A stretch of 64,000 nt of DNA from Actinobacteria bacterium 69-20 (GCA_001897425.1 MKSW01000011.1:62001-126000); one strand, 5' to 3'. Numbered from the stretch's first letter, positions 18,971 through 26,818 are shown. Made by a program: numbers and translations. Notes: generated by a model not told the origin, from the letters alone.

Positions 18971-19007
18971 AAGGTTGTAGATTAGGGCAGGTTCTGCCCG
19001 AGGTCAA
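18962..19007 (-). promoter_or_regulatory. Leaderless promoter with palindromic operator for the ArsR operon
   Basis: Minus-strand elements: -35 TTGACC (19002-19007), a 17-base spacer, -10 TAATCT (18979-18984), then 8 bases to the ATG at 18970, so the transcript should start at or next to the A of ATG. The perfect inverted repeat TACAACC-4 bases-GGTTGTA (18962-18979) covers the start point and the start codon, the expected site for autorepression by the ArsR protein. Confidence 0.75.
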
Positions 19008-19017
19008 CAGATAGCGG

Positions 19018-19056
19018 GCGAGCGGCACCGAAGTGCTCGCCTTCGGTGCCGCTCGC
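19018..19056 (-). terminator. Strong 16-bp hairpin, probable terminator
   Basis: A perfect 16 bp stem (GCGAGCGGCACCGAAG paired with its complement) closes a 7-base loop. There is no long T run on either side, as is common in actinobacteria. It begins 20 bases after the stop of the small minus-strand ORF 19077-19268 and lies just upstream of the ArsR promoter, so it would insulate that promoter from upstream minus-strand transcription. Confidence 0.6.
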
Positions 19057-19076
19057 GCTACGACCGGGCGACGGCG

Positions 19077-19268
19077 TTAGGGCGCGCCACCGCACAAGCA
19101 TGGGCCCCCTTGGCATCTCGCGCAGATGGCGCGTACCGAAGGCCGATCGGCAGCGGTCGGCCGCAGCCGGCGGCCACGCGTGCGGGCAGTGCGCGAGGCA
19201 TGGGAGGCGCTGTTCAGGAGTTCGTCCCGGTGGGCGAACGCAAGGTCGATCAGGGTGATGGGATGCAT
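19077..19268 (-). CDS. Small hypothetical protein (63 aa)
   Basis: ATG-started frame beginning MHPITLIDLAFAHRDELLNSASH, followed by an Arg-rich middle and a C-terminal CARCQGGPCLCGG with four cysteines. The opening resembles the short actinobacterial proteins of the MHPxxxxELAxxRxxEL type, usually of unknown function. No clear ribosome-binding site. Support comes from its position directly ahead of a strong hairpin on the same strand. Not assignable to a family with confidence. Confidence 0.45.
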   Translation of the reverse strand: MHPITLIDLAFAHRDELLNSASHASRTARTRGRRLRPTAADRPSVRAICARCQGGPCLCGGAP

Positions 19269-19439
19269 GAGTCAATCCGTATTCGGAGGGTCGGCGCGAC
19301 GGCGCGCCACGTATTCTCACGCGGCGAGCTCGACGAGCGACGTTTCGATGAGCTACGAGGCGACGCCGGCCATCGGCCAGGCATGCCTGAGAAGGTTTTT
19401 GCGCGGAATCAACCGCGTCAACAGGTGCGTGCGGCGCCG

Positions 19440-19592
19440 TTATGCGGCGGGGCCACCGACTCTGCCGCGGAGCACCCGCCCGGGAACGATGCGATTCCAG
19501 CGGAAGGCGCTCACGGCGGCACCAGCAGGGGCACCAACAGTGACACCAACAAGGGCATCGGCTGATCTGCCGATCGACGTGGTCATGGACAT
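19440..19592 (-). CDS. Small hypothetical protein (50 aa), strong RBS
   Basis: A 50-residue frame, MSMTTSIGRSADALVGVTVG and onward. GGGAGGTGA ends 4 bases before the ATG, and a TATGCT hexamer (-10-like) sits about 35 bases upstream. Residues 13-30 are mildly hydrophobic (ALVGVTVGAPAGAAVSAF), so it could associate with membrane; the C-terminus is basic. No family recognised. The codons for VGVTVGAPAGA come from a GGTG-rich short repeat. Listed mainly because of the good translation signal. Confidence 0.4.
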   Translation of the reverse strand: MSMTTSIGRSADALVGVTVGAPAGAAVSAFRWNRIVPGRVLRGRVGGPAA

Positions 19593-20169
19593 CGTTCACC
19601 TCCCGAATTGCGAGTTCGTCCCAAGAGCATATACCAGTCCGGCCTGACGCGAAGTGGAATCATCGGGAGCGGCCTGTCCATGTGGCGTGCGAGGTCTTTT
19701 GCAGTTCGGTGCATCGGGCCGCTCGGGCGTGGTGGCGCGTCGGCGCGGTCAGCTGTTGGCCCGGCAAGGCGCCCCGACAGCGGTCGCCCCCTGACGTCCG
19801 GGCCCGGAGCACGCGGGCGAACGTGGTCACTGCGATCGCAGCGGCGCCGAAGATGCAAAGTCTGCTCGCGCTTCCCTGGACCGAGACCGCTGCGCATAGG
19901 TGATCGAGTCGGACGGCGACGTTCGCCCGCGCGGTGTGCAGACCGGGAATACCAATGGCGCGATCGGACGTCGCCGACCCACATTCGCATTCGCCCGCGC
20001 GTGCGAGGGTGCGCGAAGTTCGCCCGCGCGGGGGCTGGAGGTCACCATCGAGCTCGACGTACGTGACGATCAAGCGAAGTCCGCCTGCGCCCGGGCTGGT
20101 GCGTGCTGGGTATGTGGATAACCATGCTGTTCCCGAAGCACTGTCGTACAGGTGTTGTAACCTCGCGGC
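19593..20169. other. Intergenic stretch upstream of the DUF222/HNH gene with a repeated TTCGCCCGCG element
   Basis: No gene supported. TTCGCCCGCGCG occurs at 19922-19933, 19990-20001 and 20019-20030 in direct orientation, and TTCGCCCGCG in inverted form at about 19812-19822. TAACCT (20158-20163) lies 6 bases before the GTG of the HNH gene and could be the -10 of a leaderless promoter, but no good -35 is seen. Confidence 0.4.
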
Positions 20170-21657
20170 GTGGACACCACCGGTACGGGAGACGCCGCAG
20201 GGCTTGCGGAGCGACGACGCGTCGTCACGGCAAGCCTTGCCGCGCTGCGCTCCCTGCGCTCGGTGCTGTACCAATGCACGAACGATCAACTGGGCGCTCT
20301 CGCCGGCGAGCTGGCCGAGCTGCGCGCCCTAGCCGGTGCCGCGCTCGCCGCCACGGTCGCGGAGGCGGACGCTCGCGGGGTGATCGCCGAATCCCACAGC
20401 GCGTCCGTGCGCGGTTGGGTCGCGGAGGTAGCGCCGCACGCTCGGCGTGAGGCATCCATGGTGGCCGCCTGCGCGCGGGTGCTGCGCCGCGACGAGTTGT
20501 CCGCCGCCGCAGACGCGTTGTGCTCCGCGCGCCTCGATCTGCCCACCGCCGCCGTGATCGCCGGTGAATACGACAAGCTCGCACCGGATCTCGCCGCGGG
20601 AGTGGCGCCGGTGGTGCTCGGCCATTACATCGCGGTCGGCGCCGACCACGGCCCGGGTGCGGTGCGCCGTCTGACCGAGCAGCTGCTGGCGACCTATGGC
20701 GACGAGGGCGAGTTCGATGCGCATGCCGACCGCTGCCGTCGTCATATTCACCTGTCCGCGGGCCGGCCCGTTGCCCCCGGCCTGTGGGACTACCGGTTGA
20801 CCGTCGACGGCGAAGGCAGATCCGTCCTGGAGGCCGCGATCGGGCCGCTGTCCGCGCCCTGCCCCGACGGCGCCACCGGTGAACGGGATATGCGTCCGGT
20901 GCCGCGCCGCCGCGGCGAAGCACTCATCGCCGTGCTGGCCCGTTCGGCGACTGCGGCCGGCCGCGTGCCCACCGGCGCCAAAGCCGTCCTGATGGTGACC
21001 ATGGACTTTCACGCGCTGCGTGACGAGCTGCGCGCCGGCGTCGCCGTCGGTACCCGCGCGGATGGCACGCCGTTGGCGCCCGCGACCGTGCGCAAGCTCG
21101 CCTGCGATGCCGCGATCATCCCCGCGGTCCTCGGCGGCCGCGGTGAAGTCCTCGACCAGGGTCGCACCGTCCGGCTCTTCACCCTCGGCCAGATCCGCGC
21201 CCTGTGGAAACGAGACCGACACTGCACCTTCGACGGCTGCGACATCCCCGCCGCATGGTGCGACGCCCACCATCTCCTGCACTGGGCAGACGGCGGACCC
21301 ACCGACATCGCCACCAACGCCGCGCTGTTGTGCCCGCGACATCACACGGTCGTCCACCGCGATCGGCTGGCCGGTCGTATCGTCGACGGCGCGATCGAGT
21401 GGAACCGCCACGCCGCCTCCTATGACGAGGAACTTGCCGAGCACCGAACACCGAATGCCCCACCCGGCTCTGGGCCTCCGCCCGGAGCCGGGATTGCGCA
21501 GGATGCCGCGCCCTCGGTTACGGCCTGGAGTGCGGTGCCGCCGGGGCGACGACGAGCAGGCCGGCCGGCTCGGTCCATACCCGCAACGGCAACGGCCCGA
21601 CCCGCTCCCCATCGGCGTAAGCAGCCACGCCTCGGTCATGCGGTGCGTCGACAATGA
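20170..21657 (+). CDS. DUF222 / HNH endonuclease protein (13E12 repeat family)
   Basis: A 495-residue protein with an N-terminal DUF222 domain (about 25-330) and a C-terminal HNH nuclease domain (about 340-400). The zinc/catalytic residues are clear: C352, C357, the DAHHLLHWADGG motif (H367, H368, H371), N383, C388 and H391/H392. This multicopy actinobacterial family is thought to be linked to mobile introns or recombination, but its role is unproven. GTG start, probably leaderless. The last 45 or so residues (after about 450; Arg/Pro-rich) are read antisense to a diacylglycerol kinase remnant, so the native C-terminus is probably nearer 440. Confidence 0.88.
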   Translation: MDTTGTGDAAGLAERRRVVTASLAALRSLRSVLYQCTNDQLGALAGELAELRALAGAALAATVAEADARGVIAESHSASVRGWVAEVAPHARREASMVAACARVLRRDELSAAADALCSARLDLPTAAVIAGEYDKLAPDLAAGVAPVVLGHYIAVGADHGPGAVRRLTEQLLATYGDEGEFDAHADRCRRHIHLSAGRPVAPGLWDYRLTVDGEGRSVLEAAIGPLSAPCPDGATGERDMRPVPRRRGEALIAVLARSATAAGRVPTGAKAVLMVTMDFHALRDELRAGVAVGTRADGTPLAPATVRKLACDAAIIPAVLGGRGEVLDQGRTVRLFTLGQIRALWKRDRHCTFDGCDIPAAWCDAHHLLHWADGGPTDIATNAALLCPRHHTVVHRDRLAGRIVDGAIEWNRHAASYDEELAEHRTPNAPPGSGPPPGAGIAQDAAPSVTAWSAVPPGRRRAGRPARSIPATATARPAPHRRKQPRLGHAVRRQ

Positions 21658-21862
21658 CCTCACGCACGGACCGCAGCAGCACTCGCGCCGAAGGCATGCT
21701 CTCCCAGCGGGGGTCGCAGCGCCCGGCCGGGGCGCCTGTGACTTGCCACCAGGTCACGGACATCCCACGGCCGAAAGCGACCAAGCCGGCCGGGGTCAAC
21801 GGCCCGTGTTCGCGGCCCGGCAGCCCCTCCGCGCCGACAGCCAATCGTTGGCGCGCCGCCAC
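21518..21862 (-). pseudogene. C-terminal remnant of a diacylglycerol kinase-family lipid kinase
   Basis: A 114-codon minus-strand frame whose last 55 residues match the conserved end of bacterial diacylglycerol kinases: VLLRSVREVIVDAPHDRG then AYADGERVGPLPLRV and AGLLVVAP, ending in TAA. The catalytic N-terminal part (NPxAG and GGDGT motifs) is nowhere in the 260 bp upstream, where the frame degenerates. It overlaps the 3' end of the HNH gene by 140 bp in opposite orientation. This looks like a lipid kinase gene destroyed by an insertion or deletion that brought in the HNH gene. Confidence 0.6.
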
Positions 21863-21983
21863 TCAGCCCGAACAGCCCGCTTGCCCCGAACCGCAAACGA
21901 CCCACCAGCCACATGGACAAGCCGCTTCCCGGAAGGCCGCGGGACGTCGTGGCTGCGGGCCATGGGCACGGCCCTTCGGTGAA

Positions 21984-22034
21984 CACAGCTGTTCGATGGA
22001 CACAGCTGTTCGATGGACACAGCACTTTGGTGAA
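21984..22034. repeat. 17-bp tandem repeat in intergenic DNA
   Basis: Two exact copies of CACAGCTGTTCGATGGA (21984-22000 and 22001-22017) are followed by a degenerate third copy (CACAGCACTTTGGTGAA). The flank before them (TTCGGTGAACACAGC) also resembles the unit. The surrounding 21863-22126 holds no gene I can support. Confidence 0.75.
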
Positions 22035-22126
22035 AGCAGCCGAAACGTTCGTGAAACCGCCCCGGGCATCCGGACTGTCGGACACCACACCGACAAGCGG
22101 TGGGAACATCGGGAGCGGTGGCCACC

Positions 22127-22432
22127 ATGAGCGATGGGACAGCACAGACCAGCGACGGGCCTGCTGCCGGACAGCAGCCGTGTCCGCATCTGCGGGCAGC
22201 GGCGCCGATGCCGGCAGCCCGGACGCCCGGCGGCTGCGAGGAATGCCTTGCCACCGGCTCCCGGTGGGTTCGGCTGCGGATGTGCCTGACCTGCGGCCAC
22301 ATCGGCTGCTGCGATTCCTCGCCCGGCAGGCACGCCACCGCGCACTACCGGGCCACGGGGCATCCGGTGATGCGGTCGTTCGAGCCGGGCGAGACCTGGC
22401 GCTGGTGCTATGTCGACGAGCAGATGGGCTAG
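22127..22432 (+). CDS. UBP-type zinc finger protein
   Basis: A 101-residue protein from ATG at 22127. It is almost entirely one ZnF-UBP domain: PCPHL, GGCEECLATGSRWVRLRMCLTCGHIGCCDSS, HATAHYRATGHPV, then the typical end RSFEPGETWRWCYVDEQM. In eukaryotes the fold binds the ubiquitin C-terminus; bacterial copies bind unknown partners. Its stop is 3 bp before the GTG of the FAD reductase, an arrangement seen repeatedly in actinobacteria, so the two probably work together. The Shine-Dalgarno sequence is poor (GGGAG 11 bases upstream). Confidence 0.87.
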   Translation: MSDGTAQTSDGPAAGQQPCPHLRAAAPMPAARTPGGCEECLATGSRWVRLRMCLTCGHIGCCDSSPGRHATAHYRATGHPVMRSFEPGETWRWCYVDEQMG

Positions 22433-22435
22433 CAC

Positions 22436-23677
22436 GTGAGCGAGCGCCGGACCTTCGTGATCGTCGGGGCCGGCTTCGCCGGCGCGCGTGCCGCCATCAC
22501 GCTGCGCGCCGAAGGTTTCGACGGACGGGTCCTGCTTCTGGGGGACGAGCCGGTCCGCCCGTACGACCGGGTCACCCTGTCGAAGCACTACCTGTACGGG
22601 AAGCCGGGGCTGCATTCGCTGTTCGTTCACGACGAAACCTTCTACGCCGCACACAATATCGAGTTGCGAGTGTCGACCCCCGTGGTGGCGGTCGACGTCG
22701 GCGCGTGGCAGGTAGAACTCGCGTCGGGCGAGCGGATCGGTTACGACGCGCTGCTTCTCACGACGGGCTGCGAACCCCGGCGGTGGGCCGGGCCGGGATC
22801 CGGCCTGGGCGGCGTGCATTACCTCCGGACGCTGGCGGACGCAGACCGCCTCCGCGCCGCGCTGGTTGCGGCGGCGGCGCACTCCGGCCGACTCGTGGTG
22901 GTAGGTACCGGCTGGATCGGCTGCGAGATCGCAGCCGCCGCACGGGAACTGGGCATCGACGTGGCGCTCGTCGGACGCTCGTCGGTGCCGTTGGAGCACC
23001 AGCTCGGCGCGCGGATGGCCGGCTTCTATCGGGACCTGCACGCCGAGCACGGCGTCGAGCTGTACGGCGGCCGCGAGGTCACCGAGTTGCGCGGGCAAGG
23101 CTCGGTGCGCGCGGTCGTGCTGTCGGACGGGACCGTCCTGCCGGCCGACGTCGTCGTCTTCGGGATCGGCGCCCGGCCCCGGGTAGGCCTGGCACGGGCG
23201 GCGGGCCTCACCGTGGACAACGGCATCATGACCGACGCGCAATTCGCCACCAGCGCGCCGCGCGTCTTCGCGGCCGGAGACGTGGCGAACGTGTGGAACG
23301 GCGCGCAGGGCAGGCGAACTCGCCTCGAACACTGGGCCGCGGCGCTCCGGCAAGGGCCGGCGGCGGCCCGCGCGATGCTGGGCGACCGGCACCCCTACTC
23401 GCAGATCCCGTTCTTCTTCACCGACCAATACGACGTCTGGATGGAGTTCACCGGCGAGACCGCGGGTGCCGACGAGTTCGTCACGCGCACCCTGCCCGGT
23501 GACCGGGCGTTCATCGCGTTCTGGCTGCGCGGCGGCCGACTGGCGGCCGGGATGAACGTGAACATCAAGGGGATCCCGGACCTGGTCGGCGCGCTCATAT
23601 CCGGAGGGCGGCGCATCAATGCGCGGGCGCTCGCGGATCCCGACATCCCGCTGGCGGACACGGTTCTCAGCTACTGA
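22436..23677 (+). CDS. FAD-dependent NAD(P)H ferredoxin-reductase-type oxidoreductase
   Basis: A 413-residue pyridine-nucleotide oxidoreductase. FAD-binding GAGFAG is at 11-16, the NAD(P) Rossmann motif GTGWIG at 157-162, GIGARPR near 245, VFAAGDVA near 275, and a C-terminal reductase domain (about 325-410). It resembles the reductase components of rubredoxin/ferredoxin systems (BphA4/Rhodocoxin reductase type). No ferredoxin gene is adjacent; the partner is the upstream UBP zinc-finger protein, three bases away. GTG start. Confidence 0.9.
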   Translation: MSERRTFVIVGAGFAGARAAITLRAEGFDGRVLLLGDEPVRPYDRVTLSKHYLYGKPGLHSLFVHDETFYAAHNIELRVSTPVVAVDVGAWQVELASGERIGYDALLLTTGCEPRRWAGPGSGLGGVHYLRTLADADRLRAALVAAAAHSGRLVVVGTGWIGCEIAAAARELGIDVALVGRSSVPLEHQLGARMAGFYRDLHAEHGVELYGGREVTELRGQGSVRAVVLSDGTVLPADVVVFGIGARPRVGLARAAGLTVDNGIMTDAQFATSAPRVFAAGDVANVWNGAQGRRTRLEHWAAALRQGPAAARAMLGDRHPYSQIPFFFTDQYDVWMEFTGETAGADEFVTRTLPGDRAFIAFWLRGGRLAAGMNVNIKGIPDLVGALISGGRRINARALADPDIPLADTVLSY

Positions 23678-23992
23678 GCCGCGCCGGATTCGCGCCCGAT
23701 ACCCGAGCCTCGTCATACCCGGCGGGCAGTACGCCGGAAGCCCCTCCCAGCGCGGCGCGGCACACAACCGGTCGTCATGCCCACCGAACGCTCAGGTTTC
23801 GCGGCGGCGGGCCGATGTTCCAGATATGCGACGCCGACGCGGGTGTCGCGACACGGGAACCGAGAACCCGTACGTGCCTTGGCACGTCGCGGGCACGGTG
23901 GGGAGACAGCCGCGGACGCGCTGAGATACACAGCGGTCAAATACACAGCGGTGAAATACGACGCGGTGAAAAAACACAGCGGAGGAGGATCG
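23678..23992. other. Intergenic region with dispersed motif and 15-bp array
   Basis: About 315 bp without a supported gene. A dispersed CGTCATACCCG motif is at 23708-23719, right after the oxidoreductase stop, and the 15 bp repeat array lies at 23926-23982. An open frame starting at 23777 crosses the array in frame with the next gene, but the best start signal is downstream at 23993. Confidence 0.5.
23926..23982 (+). repeat. 15-bp tandem array just upstream of a small gene
   Basis: Units ATACACAGCGGTCAA, ATACACAGCGGTGAA, ATACGACGCGGTGAA and a partial AAAACACAGCGG run head to tail and end at the GGAGGAGG of the next gene. Three full units are 13-14/15 identical. In the frame of the downstream gene they would read YTAVK YTAVK YDAVK. 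Confidence 0.8.
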
Positions 23993-24271
23993 ATGACCGC
24001 CACACCGGAGCACGATGCCTCCGCAGTGCCGGCCGAGCGCATGCTGGCGCTCGAAGGCCTGGTCGCGTCACTCGGACCCGCGAACCTCGGCGACTCGGTC
24101 GCGATCCTGCTCGGCGGGTTGCATGCGGGCGCTTGCGTGGCGAATGTGCCGGCCGGACCGTCGATCCAACCCTCTCCTATGATGTCCGCGGCGCCCATGA
24201 CGCCCGTGACGCCGCCCTCCCCCGCGCCCGATCCGGGCACCGGGACCACCGGACACGGGCTCGCCGCCTGA
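23993..24271 (+). CDS. Small hypothetical protein (92 aa)
   Basis: ATG preceded by GGAGGAGG (23981-23988), a strong start. Residues 1-55 form an ordinary mixed sequence (AERMLALEGLVASLGPANLGDSVAILLGGLHAGACVA) that may be one amphipathic or weakly hydrophobic unit. Residues 56-92 are Pro/Ser/Ala-rich low complexity. No family recognised. The frame stays open upstream through the 15 bp array to an ATG at 23777, so a 164-residue version is possible. Convergent with the SDR gene. Confidence 0.5.
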   Translation: MTATPEHDASAVPAERMLALEGLVASLGPANLGDSVAILLGGLHAGACVANVPAGPSIQPSPMMSAAPMTPVTPPSPAPDPGTGTTGHGLAA

Positions 24272-24366
24272 CGAGATCACCTGCCAGGGCAGGGTTCTCC
24301 CCGGAACATCGTCATACCCGTCACGTCACCACGGGCGGATCTGCAGCCGGCAGGCGGCGGGCGGGG

Positions 24367-25155
24367 TCAATCGCGCGGGCAGGTGACCAGGTCGAGCTCC
24401 TCCATCGCGTCCGCCGCGGGCAGGGCGGGGCCGAAGCCGGCCGTCGCGCCGCCGTCGAGCACGAATTCCGAGCCGGTCGAATACGTCGCGTCGGTGACGA
24501 GGAAGAGCACCAGCCGGGCGACCTCCTCCGGTTCGCCGTATCGCGCGATCGGCTGGCCGGCGGTGGTCGACTCGTCCATGCCCGCCGTCATCGGGGTGCG
24601 CACGGCGCCGGGGTGTATGGAGCACACACGGATGCCCGCCTGGCCCAGTTCAAGCGCGGCCGTCCGGGTGAGCCCGCGGATCCCCCATTTGCTGGCCACG
24701 TAGGCGCCGAGGCCGGCGTATCCGGTCAGCCCGGCCGTCGAGGAGATGTTGACGATGACTCCCCCGCCGGTGCGGCGCAGTTGCGGCGCCATGGTGTGCA
24801 TGCCCAGCCAGCAACCCTGCAGGTTCACGTCGATCACCCGCCGGAACGCGGCCAGCGATTGGTCCTCGATCGTGCCAAAGTCGAGGATGCCGGCGTTGTT
24901 GACCAGGATCGACACCGGCCCGAACCGTTGCTCGACGGCCGCCGCGGCACGGCGCCAGTCGCCTTCGTCGGACACATCCAGGTGCAGATACTGTGCGCGG
25001 GAACCGATCTCGTCAGCCAGGGCCTGCCCCGCGGCGTCCAGCACGTCGGCGACGATGACGGCGGCGCCCTCGCCCGCCAGCAGCCGTGCCGTCGCGGCGC
25101 CCATGCCGCGGGCTCCCCCGGTGATGATCGCGACCGCACCGTCCAAGCGTGTCAT
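24367..25155 (-). CDS. Short-chain dehydrogenase/reductase (SDR)
   Basis: A 262-residue classical SDR. Cofactor motif TGGARGMG is at 12-19, NNAG at 86-89, structural N111, and the catalytic set S139, Y152 (YVASK) and K156. An aspartate after strand 2 (VADVLD, D37) favours NAD over NADP. The pattern fits 3-alpha/20-beta-hydroxysteroid dehydrogenase-like enzymes, but the substrate is open. ATG with GAGGAGG 6 bases upstream. It follows the 2-oxoacid oxidoreductase operon by 46 bp on the same strand, so it may be the fifth gene of that unit. Confidence 0.9.
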   Translation of the reverse strand: MTRLDGAVAIITGGARGMGAATARLLAGEGAAVIVADVLDAAGQALADEIGSRAQYLHLDVSDEGDWRRAAAAVEQRFGPVSILVNNAGILDFGTIEDQSLAAFRRVIDVNLQGCWLGMHTMAPQLRRTGGGVIVNISSTAGLTGYAGLGAYVASKWGIRGLTRTAALELGQAGIRVCSIHPGAVRTPMTAGMDESTTAGQPIARYGEPEEVARLVLFLVTDATYSTGSEFVLDGGATAGFGPALPAADAMEELDLVTCPRD

Positions 25156-25201
25156 GGCGGCCTCCTCGTTGATGTGGTTCTGATCGGCGCAAGCGGGCCG
25201 G

Positions 25202-26818
25202 TCAGTCGGGTTCCGGGATCATGTCGATGGCGCCGGCCGGGCATTCGGTGACGCACAGCGCGCAGCCCTTGCAGTAGTCGAGGTCGATCGCGTAGCCATG
25301 CCCGGTGCGGACCTTGACGATGGCGTTGTCCGGGCACACGCCGTAGCAGTTGTCGCAGCCGAAGCAGTTGCCGCAGGACATGCAGCGGCGCGCCTCGTAC
25401 AGGGCGGTATCGACGTCCAGCCTGCCGGTGACCTCGGCGAAGTCGGACACTCGACGGGCGGCGTCGAGCCGTGGTCGCACCGTTTCCGGGGCATCGCTGT
25501 AGTACCAGGTGTTGAGCCGCTCGAACGTCGCCACTTCGCGCTCGGGCTCGGGCGTGGCGACGGTACCGCGCAACCAGGCGTCGATGTTGCGCGCGGCCGC
25601 CGCACCATGCCCGATCGCGACGGTCACGGAGCGCGCGGACGGCACCATGTCGCCGCCGGCGAAGACGCCCGGGTAGCCCGTCATCATATGCCCGTCGACC
25701 TGCACCACACCGCCTTCCACCCGCACCCCGGGCAGGGTGTCGACGAGGGTGTGGTCGACGTCCTGGCCCAGCGCGAGCACGAGCGCATCGGCACGGAGTT
25801 CTTCGAGTTCCCCGGTGGGTTGCGGCACGCCCTTCTCGTCGAGTTCCATGCGCTCGATGGTCAAGACGCCGACGTCCGCGTGTTTCACGGTCGACAGCCA
25901 CTTCATCCGAATGCCCTCTTCGAGTGCGTCGGTGACCTCGATGTCGTTGGCGGGCATGCGCTCTCGCGTACGGCGGTACACGATGATCGCCTCGTCGGCG
26001 CCGAGCCGGCGGGCCGTGCGGGCGGCATCCATCGCGGTGTTGCCGCCGCCGTAGACGGCGACCGTCCGGCCCAGCAGCGGACGCCCACCGGCCGCGGTGT
26101 CGCCGAGCAGCTCGAGGGCGTCGAGGATGCGGGCCGACTGCGCGGCCGGCACGTACGCCCGGTGCGCGAGCTGTGCTCCCACCGCGAGGAAGACCGCGTC
26201 GAAGCCGTGCTCCGCGGTCAGGTCGGTGACGGGGGTGTTCGGGCGGAAGTCGATGCCGAGGGCGAGGAGTCGGTCGATCTCGGCGTCGAGCACATCACGC
26301 GGCAGCCGGAACGTCGGGATCGCGTAGCGCATCATCCCGCCCGGCCGCGCCGCGGAGTCGCGGATCTCCACGTGATGGCCGAGCATGCAGAGCTGGTACG
26401 CCGCGGACAGCCCTGACGGTCCGGCGCCCACCACGAGTACCCGTTTGCCGGTGTCCGGCGCCGGGGTGGGCAGCACCCATCCTCGCCGGATCGCCTCGTC
26501 CCCGAGGAACTCCTCCACCGAGTTGATGCCGACGGCGTGGTCGAGTTGCGCGCGGTTGCAAGCGGTCTCGCACGGGTGGTAACAGACCCGGCCCATCACC
26601 GCGGGAAACGGGTTGGCCGCCACCAGCTGTCGCCACGCGGTCTGGTAGTCGCCCTCCTCCGCGGTGTACAGCCAGCCCTGGACGTTCTCACCCGCCGGAC
26701 AGGCCTGATTGCACGGCGGTAGCCGGTCCACGTAGACGGGGCGCTCCGTGCGCCAGGTCCCCGTGCGGTTGACCGAGCTCGAGCCGGGCCCCAGCGTGAT
26801 CGCGAACGGCGTGTCCAT
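25202..26818 (-). CDS. GltD-like NAD(P)H:ferredoxin oxidoreductase subunit with C-terminal ferredoxin domain
   Basis: A 538-residue flavoprotein of the GltD/NfnB type. The N-terminal Fe-S helical domain has C36, C40, C79, C83 and C87. The FAD motif GAGPSG is at 131-136, and the NAD(P) motif GGGNTAMDAARTARR near 265. The C-terminus carries ferredoxin-type clusters: one Cys-dense segment with C479, C482, C485, C488, C491 and C495, and a second CxxCxxCxxxCP with C516, C519, C522 and C526. It probably passes electrons between the 2-oxoacid oxidoreductase and NAD(P). It is the last of four coupled genes; its ATG overlaps the stop of the beta gene (TGATG). Confidence 0.88.
   Translation of the reverse strand: MDTPFAITLGPGSSSVNRTGTWRTERPVYVDRLPPCNQACPAGENVQGWLYTAEEGDYQTAWRQLVAANPFPAVMGRVCYHPCETACNRAQLDHAVGINSVEEFLGDEAIRRGWVLPTPAPDTGKRVLVVGAGPSGLSAAYQLCMLGHHVEIRDSAARPGGMMRYAIPTFRLPRDVLDAEIDRLLALGIDFRPNTPVTDLTAEHGFDAVFLAVGAQLAHRAYVPAAQSARILDALELLGDTAAGGRPLLGRTVAVYGGGNTAMDAARTARRLGADEAIIVYRRTRERMPANDIEVTDALEEGIRMKWLSTVKHADVGVLTIERMELDEKGVPQPTGELEELRADALVLALGQDVDHTLVDTLPGVRVEGGVVQVDGHMMTGYPGVFAGGDMVPSARSVTVAIGHGAAAARNIDAWLRGTVATPEPEREVATFERLNTWYYSDAPETVRPRLDAARRVSDFAEVTGRLDVDTALYEARRCMSCGNCFGCDNCYGVCPDNAIVKVRTGHGYAIDLDYCKGCALCVTECPAGAIDMIPEPD

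Noticed and set aside
18982-19599. 205-codon minus-strand frame with a CWCHCWCPCWC cysteine cluster
   Set aside because: The cluster is the off-frame reading of the repeated GTTGGTG codons of the 50-residue ORF; no ribosome-binding site.
19110-20066. Several plus-strand frames of 70-170 codons before the HNH gene
   Set aside because: Arg/Ala/Gly-rich without start signals or motifs; the minus-strand small ORFs are better supported.
21863-23767. 634-codon minus-strand frame across the FAD reductase
   Set aside because: Antisense to a clear reductase and zinc-finger pair; composition is Arg/His/Pro/Gly without any motif.
23926-23982. Short array resembling a CRISPR
   Set aside because: Units are 15 bp, directly abutting, without spacers and without cas genes; it is a simple tandem repeat.
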